Assembly: GCA_949987565.1 (NCBI GenBank)
Contig: OX465120.1
Coordinates: forward strand, 1,793,037 to 1,857,036
Origin: Luidia sarsii
Lineage: Eukaryota; Echinodermata; Asteroidea; Paxillosida; Luidiidae
Length of the DNA stretch: 64,000 nucleotides
Reading direction: 5' to 3'
Shown here: in pieces, positions 1-11,535 of the stretch
Layout of the letters: each line of letters starts with the position of its first letter
How positions within the stretch are numbered: the first letter of the stretch is position 1
Position numbers and translations under genes: made by a program
Notes under the pieces: model-generated
What the model saw: the letters and a program-made list of their open reading frames with translations, nothing else
Database searches by the model: none
Told to the model about the DNA's origin: nothing

Positions 1-90
1 AAGAAACAATGCGGCCTATCGCAACTTACGATGGGTTAGTATCAATCATAAGTCAAGTTACGATGCACATTAAAAAAGGCTTTGAGAAAT

Positions 91-225
91 CCAGCCCGGG
101 ACTTGAACCCGAGACCTCTGGATCGACGTACCGGCGCTCTCCCATCTGAGCTATCCAGCTATTAGATGGTGGTGGTCTTCCCAAAAGAGTCAATTACATC
201 GTGTACGTATCTTTGGGTGGGGGAC
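91..225 (-). repeat. tRNA-like dispersed repeat, family S, copy 1
   Basis: Read on the minus strand, about 160 to 91 is a tRNA-like module: an A-box-like TAGCTCAGATGGGA and a B-box GGTTCAAGTCC. The flank at 165-225 (GTGGTGGTCTTCCC...GTCAATTA) matches the body of three other copies (26560-26845, 51650-51900, 59590-59795). In all four the body lies 5' of the tRNA part. It is unlikely to be a working tRNA gene because the anticodon and acceptor arms do not pair well. Confidence 0.75.
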
Positions 226-731
226 ACATTAATTAATTAATTAATCAACATTTTTAACTAGTGCTCAGTTCAATCTGGCATCCAACTGCCAAACATCGTC
301 AGTCCGACCATTAATTTTTTTTCCCACCCCCCCCCCCCTCTCTTCCCAATCGCCCACCGACGGATGACACTAATGTTGTTTACACTGGACGTCCGCGGAG
401 CGCACTGCCTGTTTACATGAGCATTTGGCATTTTGCGCGCATTTCTGCGCCCACCTTATTCAGTACAAAAGGCCCATTCTGAATAGCGGGTCTGTGACGC
501 ACGAATGCACCGGACATGATTTACGTAGGTAATGTACATGTGCATGTACGTACATGCACTTAAAGAAGAGTGTGGGTATATGTACACAGGCGGCTTAACG
601 AGCATTTTACTTGTCAAGTAATTATCTTGAAGATTGCTTACTGCCTTGGTTTCCTAAATTAGTTTGCTGAAAACAAATCTTTAAGAGGGACTGGTGATTT
701 AATCATATGTAGCAGGACCTTTCCCTTGCAG

Positions 732-885
732 GGCAAGCAGTGGGGAAGGGATCAAAGGAGGAAAGCTGGTAGACAGACCAGGGTGAGATCAAAGGGAAGG
801 GCAAGCAGTAGGGAAGGGATCAAAGGAGGAAAGCTGGTAGACAGACCAGGGTGAGACCAAAGGGAAGGGCAAGCAGTGGAGACGG
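732..885. repeat. 68-bp tandem duplication, about 2.3 copies
   Basis: A unit containing GGGAAGGGATCAAAGGAGG and AAGCTGGTAGACAGACCAGG occurs twice with a third partial copy. The surrounding 226-1340 is AT-rich, with TTAATTAATTAA and GTACATGTACATG runs, and holds no recognisable gene. Confidence 0.8.
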
Positions 886-1343
886 GATTAATGAGAGGAT
901 CAAATTCATCAAAAGAAGGATTTAACAGTGTACAGTATATAAAACTGTCATAATAAATCATCTTTTTATTTTTTAACCAGGAAGCTGACAACTTCTTTTT
1001 TAATCAATTAATAATGAGCAAGGAAAACGAACTTTATAAGCTACCATCTGGCCTTTATTATTTTTCCGGTATACTGTATTATGAAGAATTGGAAAATTTC
1101 ATAATATGATTAATGATGCACTACATAGATTTAAATCATTAGTATTTAGTAAATTAATTATGTAGCCCCCCTAAAACAAATAGTTGTGCTTCCTATTTAG
1201 TATTACCGGTATATGGCCTCTGAAAATAGGGTGTACATGTACATGGACATGTACATGTACTGTAAAATTGGGTTTTTAAATTTTTTTATGCTGAGTCATA
1301 CATAATGCATGATGTACCTGTATAAATGTACACATGTACCAGT

Positions 1344-1458
1344 ACACTATAGGGTATTCGACCGTTTAAGAAAAGCCAAAAATTTGACCAGCTGTTTGCT
1401 TTTTGTATACAGCTGGTCGAATTCCCTTCCTGGTCGAAAATATCTGCACTTACCCTAT
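1344..1458. mobile_element. Small inverted-repeat element (probable MITE remnant)
   Basis: Outer arms read CTATAGGGTATTCGACC on the left and GGTCGAA...TACCCTATTG on the right. An inner perfect hairpin pairs GACCAGCTGT with ACAGCTGGTC. It is too short to code. Confidence 0.45.
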
Positions 1459-1525
1459 TGACAACATAAATGGTTACTCAAGCCAACATAAACATGATTT
1501 TCTATCATACACGTGTATCATGAAT

Positions 1526-2213
1526 GCAGGGTCGATTGATCATTGATCTAAATCAAGTTGATTGATCATTGATCTAAACCACGTTGATTGATCATTGATC
1601 TAAACCACATTGATTGATTATTGATCTAAACACCATTGATTGATTATTGATCTAAACACCATTGATTGATCATTGATCTAAACCACATTGATTGATCATT
1701 GATCTACATCACGTTGATTGATCATTGATCTAAACCACATTGATTGATCATTGATCTAAACCACATTGATTGATCATTGATCTAAACCAAATTGATTGAT
1801 CATTGATCTAAACCACATTGATTGATCATTGATCTAAACCACATTGATTGATCATTGGTCTAATTCACATTGATTGATCATTGATCTAAACCACATTGAT
1901 TGATCATTGATCTAAACCACATTGATTGATAACTGATCTAAACCACATTGATTGATCATTGATCTAAACCACATTGATTGATCATTGATCTACATCACGT
2001 TGATTGATCATTGATCTAAACCACATTGATTGATCATTGATCTAAACCACATTGATTGATCATTGATCTAAACCAAATTGATTGATCATTGATCTAAACC
2101 ACATTGATTGATCATTGATCTACATCACGTTGATTGATCATTGATCTAAACCACATTGATTGATCATTGATCTAAACCAAATTGATTGATCATTGATCTA
2201 CACACTGTACATC
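1526..2213. repeat. 26-bp minisatellite, about 26 copies
   Basis: The unit is TTGATTGATCATTGATCT followed by AAACCACA, with variants ACATCACG and AAACCAAA. Each unit contains the palindromic core TTGATCA/TGATCATTGATC. Some blocks of three or four units recur in the same variant order, which suggests a higher-order repeat. No coding content. Confidence 0.95.
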
Positions 2214-3840
2214 TCGTTGATTGAATCACTCGTTGCGCCATCAACATAAGGTGTCAGGAAAGTTGGAAACACACTTTCCCCCAAACAAACTTTAGGGTTA
2301 ATCATGGCGTCAAAATGGGGTCGGCCGGGAAACTGGATAAAAAAGTATCAAACTCGAAGTATAGTTTTATTTGGCCTTACAAGTTACAGCATGTTTCAAG
2401 CTATAGCTAGCCAGGCTACAGTATATAAACTACATTTACCAGGAACCCTAGGTCTAGTTCTAACTTGTAATCCTTTTTTTTTTAAACCATTTTTGAGACA
2501 ATCAAAATGAAAAAGAAGTGTACAAAAATGAGTAAATAATAATTATAACTAGCTTATTTTAGAGTGCAGGAAAGCCTACAAGTACAATCCATGATGTACA
2601 AACTACATGTAGGCCTAGTACAAAAGAAGTAGTACTACATTGCTGTACATACATATACTGGGTATAGTGTAACAGTAATTTAAGTAAACACAGTAATCGC
2701 ACCATTATTTATTGGCATTAAATTAATTAAATTTGTCATTATAACTCGTACATCAAATTAAACACGTAAAATAACCATCTGCTTCGCATACCGATGAGAT
2801 AACAAACCCTCTGTGTATTTGAGTGTCAAATTTACAGACCATTAACTATTCAAAACAACATCAACAACATTAATTAATTAATTATTGTTGTTGGGTAATC
2901 AATCATTCGTGCGGAGAGCACGCGTCCGGAAACTGGGCCACCGCTGGCCGGCCAATAAACCTCTCGAAATAATGGTGCCTAGCTTCCACCACACCCTGCC
3001 TTCCTCCCCATCAGATAAATCACAAGTGTGGACGTGGAAAAGCTGTCAGTTCGACCACATGTTTTTTTTTACAGATCTGCAAAATACTCACATTTCGAGA
3101 GGAGTCGAGATACCTTCCTGTGGACTTTCTCCAGAACGTCGTACTCGTTCAGTTTTGATGTGTGGAAGATACCAATATCTCCATAGGGGTGGTAACAAAT
3201 TACCATGAAACCTAATATGAAATAATAAATACCTAATAGATCTCAAAATACAATTCAAATTCATATAAAAATAAGTAAAACCTACTCAGCAATCAAATTT
3301 ATTTATTCAATCAACCAAATATTTATGTTTTTACGAACTTTAATTAGTGAAGACAAATACAGCACCCCTTTATTAAAAATGAAATCGACCTACACAGATC
3401 CGACGGCTGATCCATGCCTTTTGTTATGATTCATTACGAAAGCATTGCAGACCAACCACAATTACTATGATCTCATCCCAAACCACTAAAAATCGCCCAA
3501 TGGAGAAATAAAATCAGAACTTTTTCAAGAAGGGAGAGACAGAGAGACAAGTGGACCAACCAACACACAGACAAAGCACATTATACATTTTTTTCTTAAA
3601 AAAAAAAAATATCTGCCAACAAAGCAGCCACACCCGGTTTTCTTCCCCATGATGATTGTATGCATCTGGTCCACCGGCAACTTTCGATTCCAGGACTATA
3701 AATATAATATGAATCAATCTGCCACGTTGTTTCCTCGACATCTGGCACTTTTCTTTGAAGGTCACTTACGTAATTGGCTACATGGTGGAGTTATGGGACG
3801 CCCTCTGTTGCTCAACGATTGAAAAAAAAAGTTGCGCTGC
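2214..3840. other. AT-rich intergenic stretch, no gene recognised
   Basis: Only short open frames occur here and none resembles a known protein or has convincing splice signals. There are scattered TTAATTAA runs and an A-rich tract near 3590-3610. Confidence 0.5.
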
Positions 3841-3858
3841 TCAATGCATTATTATTAT

Positions 3859-4041
3859 CGCAGTGGCTGTTGTTACGGCAGTCGTCCGTATGGTTCCCTG
3901 ACTTGATTGTATTTCGTCAGCATTGCAGGCTGGTTGAACCATTCTATTAGCTGATAGTCTGGTTCCAAGAGCTGAACATCCTGACAAATACTGTGAAGTC
4001 AGGGAACCACACGGACGACTGCCGTAACAACAGCCACTGCG
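3859..4041. mobile_element. MITE, Mutator-like (9-bp TSD), copy 1
   Basis: Long terminal inverted repeats run CGCAGTGGCTGTTGTTACGG inward on the left and its complement on the right, continuing through GCAGTCGTCCGT and GGTTCCCTGACTT. The flanks are exact 9-bp duplications, TATTATTAT at 3850-3858 and 4042-4050. Nine-base duplications fit Mutator-like transposons. It carries no transposase. A second copy lies at 51434-51617 in the opposite internal orientation. Confidence 0.88.
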
Positions 4042-4060
4042 TATTATTATCGAATCCGAT

Positions 4061-4310
4061 GGGCCTTTTCCAAAACCCGGCTTAGGCTTCGGCTCCGGCT
4101 TCGTCTCTGTTATCCAGAAGCTGAAAACACAGGTTAGAGTTCTTTGTTGAAGCTAAAGCTTTGGATTCTATTTTTTTCAAAACGCAGTATAACATTAAAA
4201 AAAAACGAATCCAAAGGCCTCCGGTTTCATGTCTTGTACTTAAAAAAAGTATGAAAGAAGTATGAAAAAGCCTGAGCCTAAGTCGGAGTTTGGGAAAGAG
4301 AAAGGGCCCC
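4061..4310. mobile_element. MITE family E, GGGCC termini, copy 1
   Basis: The left end GGGCCTTTTCCAAAACCC with CTTAGGCTTCGGCTCC is mirrored by the right end, whose complement reads GGGGCCCTTTC...AAACTC...CTTAGGCT. A diverged copy in reverse orientation lies at 35328-35505. The superfamily was not fixed; no clear target duplication was found. It starts only 11 bp after the TSD of the preceding MITE. Confidence 0.65.
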
Positions 4311-4349
4311 ACAATTTTTTTTCATTATTGTGACTATACGCGTAAAAAT

Positions 4350-4598
4350 GTGCACCGGCACAACGACATGAGGAATATCCCACCAAAACACTTTTTGAGT
4401 AAACAACGCCTTAAGTAATTAAAGTATCTTCACAATTCGATTACAAATCAATTTTCTTTTTTGTTAATTTTCGGAAATTTTAAGTATTGGAGGAAACTTT
4501 GATATCATTTGAAAGCTAATGATACACTCTTTCACATCATTAGAAAATCTCAAAATATCAAAAGTGGGGTTATTCCTCATTATGCTGTGCCGGGTCAC
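4350..4598. mobile_element. MITE family D, GTGACCCGGCACA termini, copy 1
   Basis: Inverted ends contain (T)GTG(C/A)CCCGGCACA and ATGAGGAATA(T/A)CCC. A longer copy lies at 41519-41974 in the opposite orientation, and the two share GGTGGGATATTCCTCATGTC and AAGTGTTTTGG... in both ends. Non-coding. Confidence 0.75.
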
Positions 4599-4599
4599 A

Positions 4600-5230
4600 T
4601 AATTGGCGACTTCCATAGACTCGTGCGTAAAATGACACGAGTGCATGTGAGTGAGATTTAGAGCTATACTTCTCCGTGCTTGAATGTGATTAATGTAGTA
4701 AAAGTCAAGAAATGTTTGCCTTGGCACAGTGCGCATAAATTATCTTTTGGCTCGATCGGGCAGTGGCTACGGACAATAATTTTGATCAGCCACTATTCCA
4801 TAGACACGTGTGCAATTCGAAGCCGCAGCCAATGAATTTGGCCAGGCCCTAACACACAAGTCTATGGGGTTACGGGCTGCAGCCACGTAGACTTCCTTAG
4901 AGTTAGAATTATCTCCATGGGCCCGGGCCCAAAGAACGAGCCACTTTCCTCTGAAAGCCAACAGAGGGCGCCCTACTTAAATGACGCTCTGGACAACCGG
5001 GATGCTCTGGCGCGACATGTTGGCCGTGGCTGCGTCGGTTTATGACTATCCTCCCAACCAAAGGCTTTCTAGAAGTTTCTTTGGGTACTTTAACCTACAA
5101 TGTTGGGTTTGTGGCGTACGATTAATACTAAGGAAGTGTACATGGAGAATGGTTCACTGGTAACGGACAGCCTGCGTTCAGTTGCGGTTTTCCAAACGGC
5201 CATGGTAATAAACAGTGACTCGATCGCAGG
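4600..5230. other. Unique intergenic stretch, nothing recognised
   Basis: Short open frames only, with no family resemblance. GC content is moderate. Confidence 0.4.
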
Positions 5231-5234
5231 CAAG

Positions 5235-5835
5235 CAGAGAGCTAGGCAGACAGACAGACAGACTGACTGACAGACAGACTGACAGACAGACAGACAAACT
5301 GACAGACTGACAGACTGACAGACTGACAGACTGACAGGCTGACAGACTGACAGACTGACAGACTGACAGACTGACAGACTGACAGACTGACAGACTGACA
5401 CACTGACAGACTAACAGACTGACAGACTGACAGACTGACAGACAGACAGACAGACCTACAGACTGACAGACTGACAGACAGACAGACAGACCTACAGACT
5501 GACAGACTGACAGACTGACAGACTGACAGACTGACGGACTGACGGACTGACAGACCGACAGACAGACAGACAGACATACTGACAGACTGATCGACAGACT
5601 GACAGACTAACAGACTGACAGACTAACAGACTGACAGACTGACAGACAGACAGACTAACAGACTGACAGACTGACAGACTGACAGACAGACAGACTGACT
5701 GACTGACAGACTGACAGACTGGCAGACTGACAGACTGACAGACTGACAGACTGACAGACTGACAGACAGACGGACTGACAGACTGACAGACTAACAGGCA
5801 AACCTACAGACAGACAGACAGACAGACAGAAAACA
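5235..5835. repeat. CTGACAGA microsatellite array
   Basis: About 600 bp of CAGACTGA/CAGACAGA units. All long open frames through it (Ser-Val-Cys-Leu runs) are repeat artefacts. Confidence 0.95.
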
Positions 5836-6500
5836 GAGTGCAGACCAAACTTAACATGCGCTCGTTCCGAAACGTCAGCCACTGCAGGCGTCCGTTACTC
5901 ACAACACCGACAATTAGTTACGGTACTGACAATTAATAGTCGTGTCGTTTCAGTTTCAGATTTCGGGAAAAAAAAACCACCACCCAACATTCTGCCGTGT
6001 ATAAGCCAACCATGACCACCACTCCACCCTACTACTCACAGAGACGTCACATCGGTTTATGTCCGCCACGTTTGGCAGCCTTGCAGCATTACCTCCCCGT
6101 ACACCAAGACCTTTGGACGCCCCCCCCCCTCACACCGACTTAGTCGGGGGGACGAAAGGGGACGCGGTCCCATCATACATTATCGGGCTCGAACAATAGA
6201 GGGCTCAGCACGCTGTTTACCTGTATGCCCAACAGATCAGTAGAGGCCGTTATATCGGCTACATCCCAATGAATTAAGGTCATTGTATTCTAGATGGCCC
6301 TTTGAGGTCCCCCCTTCTCTTGCTAACACAGTTATAACAGGAAGCGCTGGGGATAACACTCGTCGGCAACGTGGTCAGGCCATGCTGGCCGGGACGTAAC
6401 GTAATCCCGTCGGGGTCCAGGCCGGGGTTAGATGATCCTTTGTGACCAGTCCTCGAAAGAAGTCGGTTTCTAATCGTCAACTTGTCTGGGTGCCTGTCTT
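5836..6500. other. Unique spacer, no gene recognised
   Basis: A GC-richer stretch between two arrays with a C-run near 6120. No protein family or RNA gene is recognisable. Confidence 0.4.
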
Positions 6501-6802
6501 TACCCGTTATACCTATGTCTGTCTGTCTGCCTGTCTGCAAGCCTATCCGTCTGTCTACCTGTTACCTATGTCTGCCTGTCTGCAGGCCTGTCCGTCTGTC
6601 TACCTGTTATACCTATTGTCTGTCTGTTTGTCTGCAAGCCGTTTGTCTGTCTATTTATCTATCTGTGATCTGTCTGCCGTTCTGTTTGCTTGCATGATTG
6701 TCCGCCGGTCTGTCTGCCGGCGGTCTGTCTGCCTGTCTGCAGATTAGATGGGAATCCGTAGTACGTGTCTGTCTGCCTGTCTGCAAGCCTGTTCGTTTGC
6801 TA

Positions 6803-6835
<33 letters not shown>

Positions 6836-7555
6836 GCCTGCCGTTCTGTTTGCCCCCAAGACTGACCGCCGGCAGATAGACCGGCGAACAAACATAATTT
6901 TTTTTTATAAGTCGTCTGCTATCTGTTTGTCTGTCTGCCTATCGTTCTCCTTGCCTGCAGATAGACCTGTCTGCCTGTCTGCAGATGGGAACCCATCGTA
7001 CGGTGTCTGTCTGCCTGTCTGGAAGCCTGTTCGTCTGCTGTCTGTTTGTCTCACTGCCTGCCGTTCTCCTCTCCTCCAAGACTGTCCGCCAGTCTATCTG
7101 CCGGCGGTCCGTCTGCCTGTCTGCAGATGGGAACTCATCTTACGGTGTCTGTCTGCAAGCATGTTTGTCTGTCTATCTGTCTGTCTGTTTGTCTGGCTGT
7201 GTCTGCCTGTCGTTCTCCTCTCCTCCAAGACTGTCCGCCAGTCTATCTGCTGGCGGTCCGTCTGCCTGTCTGCAGATGGGAACTCATCTTACGGTGTCTG
7301 TCTGCAAGCATGTTTGTCTGTCTATCTGTCTGTCTGTCTGGTTGTGTCTGCCTGTCGTTCTCCTTGCCTCCAAGACTGTCCGCCAGTCTATCTGCTGGCG
7401 GTCCGTCTGCCTGTCTGCAGATGGGAACTCATCTTACGGTGTCTCTCGGCAAGCATGTTTGTCTGTCTATCTGTCTGCCTCCTTGCCTCCAAGACTGTCC
7501 GTCTGTCTATCTGCCAGCGGTCCGTCTGCCTGTCTGCAGATAATTATGGGCACCC
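6500..7555. repeat. CTGT-rich array with about 145-bp higher-order units
   Basis: A CTGTCTGTCTGC background is organised into larger units marked by CTGCAGATGGGAACTCATC near 6987, 7129, 7277 and 7424, with diverged ends near 6753 and 7550. Each unit also holds CTGTCCGCCAGTCTATCTGC. The spacing of about 142-148 bp shows amplification of a composite unit. Confidence 0.9.
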
Positions 7556-7904
7556 ATCGTAAGGGGGGGGGCCGCAGTCCATGCGTTGTGATTTCGTGCT
7601 GCGCGTATCACCCATCGTCCTGCGATTGATGGCTGGCTCACGATCAGTGAGTTTCGGGGTGCCGCAATCGGGCAACCACGCACGAGCTCGTCGGCCGTTC
7701 GGTCCCGTATACAATTCAGGCTGTCCCCCCCCCCTCCCCCCCCCTCTCCCCCTCTCCCCCAACCCCGCTCCCAGCTCCCCTCTTTCCTCGTCCAAGCCAC
7801 ACCAGGCCCGAGCTCGTCAAACCTGGCTCCTTGTTTTCAGAAAAAAGGAACTATCGAGAAACCTTTCGTGCTCACCCTTACCCCCCAGCTAGTTATTATC
7901 GTTC

Positions 7905-8085
7905 TTCGTCTCCTGAAGACGAACAGAGAGTACACTGATCGAAACGTCGTGTTCCTACGGTTCTTTTCAGAACCACGCTTAATACTCACAAAAGAGAATT
8001 TACATGGTGACACCGCAAACCTAATTATCCTGCTATGCTCACCATCATGCAAACCTTCAGATGTCGTTCTTCTAAATTTGTTTTG
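7905..8085 (+). mobile_element. Penelope-like element terminal fragment, family A, copy 1
   Basis: CTGAAGA at 7913 is followed by a hairpin (GAACAG...CTGATC) and GAAACGTC at 7941-7948, a hammerhead-ribozyme-like layout. Downstream TTTTCAGAACCAC, AAAAGAGAATTTACATGG and ACACCGCAAACCT recur near 26180-26470, 33140-33330 and 42395-42640. Penelope-like elements are known to carry hammerhead motifs in their terminal repeats, hence the assignment. Confidence 0.6.
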
Positions 8086-8232
8086 ATCTTATTTAGTATA
8101 AGGCATGGGTCTTTTTCTTATGACAAAAGATTCTTGGTGTTTTTTCTTTAAGTTGTTTTCAAGGCAGGCAACTGAATTGGAGGCGAGCGACTGTATTGCG
8201 TGTAGCTTTAAGGTTTCTCTAAACCCGAACCC

Positions 8233-8250
8233 TGTCTGTCTGGTTGTCTG

Positions 8251-8299
<49 letters not shown>

Positions 8300-8610
8300 G
8301 ACTATGTGTTAGTCTATTGGCCGCTTCTTCGATTCGGGAAACGCTACGCGCTTACACTGTCTATCTGTCTGTCTTGTTGCCAATCTGTTTGCCAGTCTAT
8401 TATGACTGTTTGGCTTTTTGCCTGCCTGCAAGTTTGCCCGCCTGTTCGTCCGTCTGGGTATTATAATGTCTACCTGTTACCTGTGTGTATGTATGACTGT
8501 CTGCAAACCTAATATCTTCTTTCTGTCTCTCTATCTGTGTGTCTGTGTCTGTCTGTGTATCTGTTTGTCTGTCGGTATGTCTCTGTTATGTCTGTCTGGC
8601 TGCCATTATA
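8233..8610. repeat. CTGT microsatellite region
   Basis: A perfect (CTGT)n core at about 8236-8300, followed by a diverged CTGTCTG-rich tract. Confidence 0.9.
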
Positions 8611-8779
8611 AAAAAGGACTCCTCCTTGAAACACATTGCCTGTAAATTACCACACGAGTCTTAAGTAACTCTTTTAAGAACCTGCTTTGTACTCGATGCG
8701 ATTCTTGCAATAGGGCACCGTCTTCAGTCATCACAATGAAGCATTCTCCGCCCTAGACGGGCGAATCGTGAACGATCCG

Positions 8780-8885
8780 CTGTGCACCTCAAACCTTTGG
8801 TCAAGTCAACGGCTCTTCTCAGAGCCACACACTCCCTCCAAAAAAAAGAAGATAACGCATACGGTGTCACAACGGCTAACATTCT
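8780..8885 (+). mobile_element. Penelope-like terminal fragment, family A, diverged
   Basis: CACCTCAAACC, GGCTCTTCTCAGAGCCACACAC and ACGGTGTCACA match the order of the better copy at 33140-33330. No intact hammerhead core. Confidence 0.45.
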
Positions 8886-10190
8886 GATCAAACGGTGGCC
8901 GAACGTCCACCGAACAGCCGTCGGTTAAAGAGAACGGTCGATTGAAAACCTGTTCTGTTATTTAGCGTTAGCTTCAAAAGGCGGAACTTTCCGGCGCTCT
9001 TCATTCAATTTCAACTGAGCAGAAGAAGCGGTGCCCCCCTTAAAAAAAAAAATTAAAAAAAAATCCAAGCAGAGCAGAACTTTGCAGCACCCGTATAAAC
9101 CGTGTGTAATGACACGGGCCGTTAATGAGCGACCGAGTGCATCAGGGGATGAATATTAGTTGGAAGGGGAAGGCCTTGAGAAAGAAAAAAAGACCCCGGG
9201 AGACAGTACAATGGGCCGCGCGACAGTGCGCACACTGCGTACGCTAACAGTGCGGCGTTTGAACAATACGCTTCAATGAATAATTACTTAGCCTAGACTG
9301 GCCACCAGTCCAGCCCGCGCGAAGTTCTAGGAGCTCTAAAACCCTGATGAAACTGTCTTCGCAATAAAGTAATTGTTCCCCAACGAAAAAAAATGAAACT
9401 GGTTGCTGTCGTGAACGACTGAATATCGTAGTTCTGAAGGACTTAGAGAGGTTTTTTCTATTCTATCTAGCCGAGTTCGTTCTCTTTTCAAAAGAAAACG
9501 CATGTTTACTCGCAGTTAGTTTAACATTCAGGCGTGTTTTTGTCATGCGATGTATAATTTATGGGAAGGAGAATTGTTAGCTGTACTATATAGAAAAAGT
9601 GGGAGTTGAACAATAAAAGACTGGGTGAATTAATAATTGTCAGTTCTGTCTGGACCGGGTCGTAGAGAAGCGGAGGGACTGGGACGAAGTCTAGGATCCC
9701 CTTCGTCCGGTCGACGGACTCCAACAAAGCCCACAAAGGTAACGTGTCACGCCGGCTGTGTGTTTTGTTTGGATGGTTGACGGTGGTGGTGTGGTGGTGG
9801 CGGTGGTTGTATAGCGGTGGTGGATGAGAGAGAGATAGGGGGTTACCCGTGTGATCCTCCGCATAATGTAGACGGCTGTCCTCTCAACACAAACGTGTGT
9901 ACTAGTCTGGTGATTCCCTTCGGTCTCGAACTGCCTCGAAGCAGAGCGAGACCCGAGGAAGTTTCGATTACAAAGAGGAGGAAGAAGAAGAAGAAGAGAA
10001 AGAGAGATCTGACCGAGGAATCGTTTGGCGGGCCAGCGGGTCACTTCTTGCCGTTTGCCTGACGTGGCGTGCAGCACGGAACGACCGTTTTCAACCACTC
10101 CCAGCCCATACGAAACTGTGGACGCTGACTGGCAGGTAAGACCTAGAGGTGTAGCTGCCCACTGGGCCACCCGTTAAACGTCTGAGGAGG
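8886..10190. other. Unique stretch with weak exon-like signals
   Basis: No gene is established. On the minus strand around 9740-9630 an open frame reads protein-like (LWALLESVDRTKGILDF) in a locally GC-rich block. On the plus strand CTGGCAG|GTAAGACC at about 10136 looks like a splice donor. Neither could be assigned to a family. Confidence 0.25.
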
Positions 10191-10197
10191 GAAGATG

Positions 10198-10725
10198 GCC
10201 AGTCCTGAATCCTTCGTCTCCTCCTCCTTCTCATCTTCTTCTCCTTCGTTTCCTTCTCGTCCTCCTTCTCTTCCACTACTCCTTCTCCTCCTTCTATTTC
10301 TCATTCTCCTACCCCTTCTCCCTCTCCTTCCGTCTCCTTCTCCTTCGCCGTCTCCTTCTCCTTTTCCTTCCGTCTCCTTCTACTTTTCCTTCCGGCTCCT
10401 TCTTCTTCTCCCTCTCTCCCTCTCCCCTTTCTCCTTCTCCCTCTCCTCCTCCTTCCTCTCCTCCTTCCCTTTCCCTTTCTCCTTCTCCTCCTCCCTCCCT
10501 TCCCCTTCTCATTCCCCTTTCCTTATCTCCTTCACCCTCTCCCCCTTCTCCTTCTCCTTCCCCTTCTCCCTCTCCTCTTCCTCTTTCTCCTTCCCTCTCC
10601 TCCTCCTCCTCTTTCTCCTCCTCCTTCTCCTTCTCTCCCCTTCTCCTCCTTCCCCTCCTCCTTCTCCTCCTCTCCCCTCTCCTTCTCCTTCTTCCTCTCC
10701 CCCTCCTTCTCCGTCTCCTAACCAT
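10198..10725. repeat. Polypyrimidine CTCCTT array
   Basis: About 525 bp of almost pure C/T on the plus strand. The long Ser/Pro/Leu frames inside are low-complexity artefacts. Confidence 0.95.
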
Positions 10726-11473
10726 AACTAAAGTAAAGTTGCAGACTCAAAAAAAAAATCGACTGACAACTCCGAGATCACACGGAGTCTTATAAGGGCT
10801 CGGCGTGCAGTGGTTACTCTCCTATTATACCAGACCCTACTCCAAAGACAGACTGAGAAACGTCCTGTCCCGTAGGGAAGGCGCCTTGAGCTAGCTGCCA
10901 CCGTAACGTCACGTCCGTGTTGATCATGAGTCTGTAGCGCTTTTAATTGTTGAGTGTGTGTACATGTACTGTACAGTGCAGCCTAATAGCCAAGCATGGA
11001 GCACGTTTCATATAAATCCAACGCAGTATAATATGCTCGCATTCTGCACGGATTGCGGTTTTTTTTCACACAGGGGCACAAAAGTAGCGGGCGACTATTT
11101 TTCTTTCTTATTGATCTGTGAAAATGATAATCGGGGACCAATATCCACCGAATTTCGGGCGAACTAAGGGGTATACTTTACCCCCCTGGTCGACTCTTCA
11201 TTATTGTATGCGTCATACGATAGCCAACATTTGTATTGTTAAACTATACGCATACACAACATACGTAGTATACGATATTAATGGGTTCACCACATTGGTG
11301 ATGTCATGAGTATTTTCAGTATCCGACTTGTATAAAACCAGATCACGGACAATACCATTACATTCCTGGAAAAAAAAAACATGTTAGTCATCCGTGTTGA
11401 CATTGGTTACCCAGATAATATGAGGGTTTGTTATTGTGTATTATTATTTTTGTATATCACACAACAAACGTTA

Positions 11474-11535
11474 GAGGGCCTGGCGTTTCGATCCTAGCAG
11501 GATTTTAATCAAAGGCAGACTGACAAGGGCATACA
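11474..11535 (-). mobile_element. Penelope-like 3' end fragment, family B
   Basis: GGCCTGGCGTTTCGATCCTAG followed by CAGGATTTTAATCAAAGGCA is the reverse of the family B signature (CCTGCTAGGATCGAAACGTC). The flanks 10730-11470 and 11540-12830 hold nothing recognisable. Confidence 0.75.

Noticed and set aside
91..165. Possible tRNA gene on the minus strand
   Set aside because: The A and B boxes are good, but arms do not pair fully and the same module occurs in three more dispersed copies with a shared body.
3514..4736. Short open frames around 3.5-4.7 kb
   Set aside because: They overlap three MITEs and have no family similarity.
5235..7630. Long open frames rich in Ser, Val, Cys and Leu on both strands
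   Set aside because: They arise from CTGT/CTGACAGA repeats, which lack stops in several frames at once; no domain or codon pattern supports coding.
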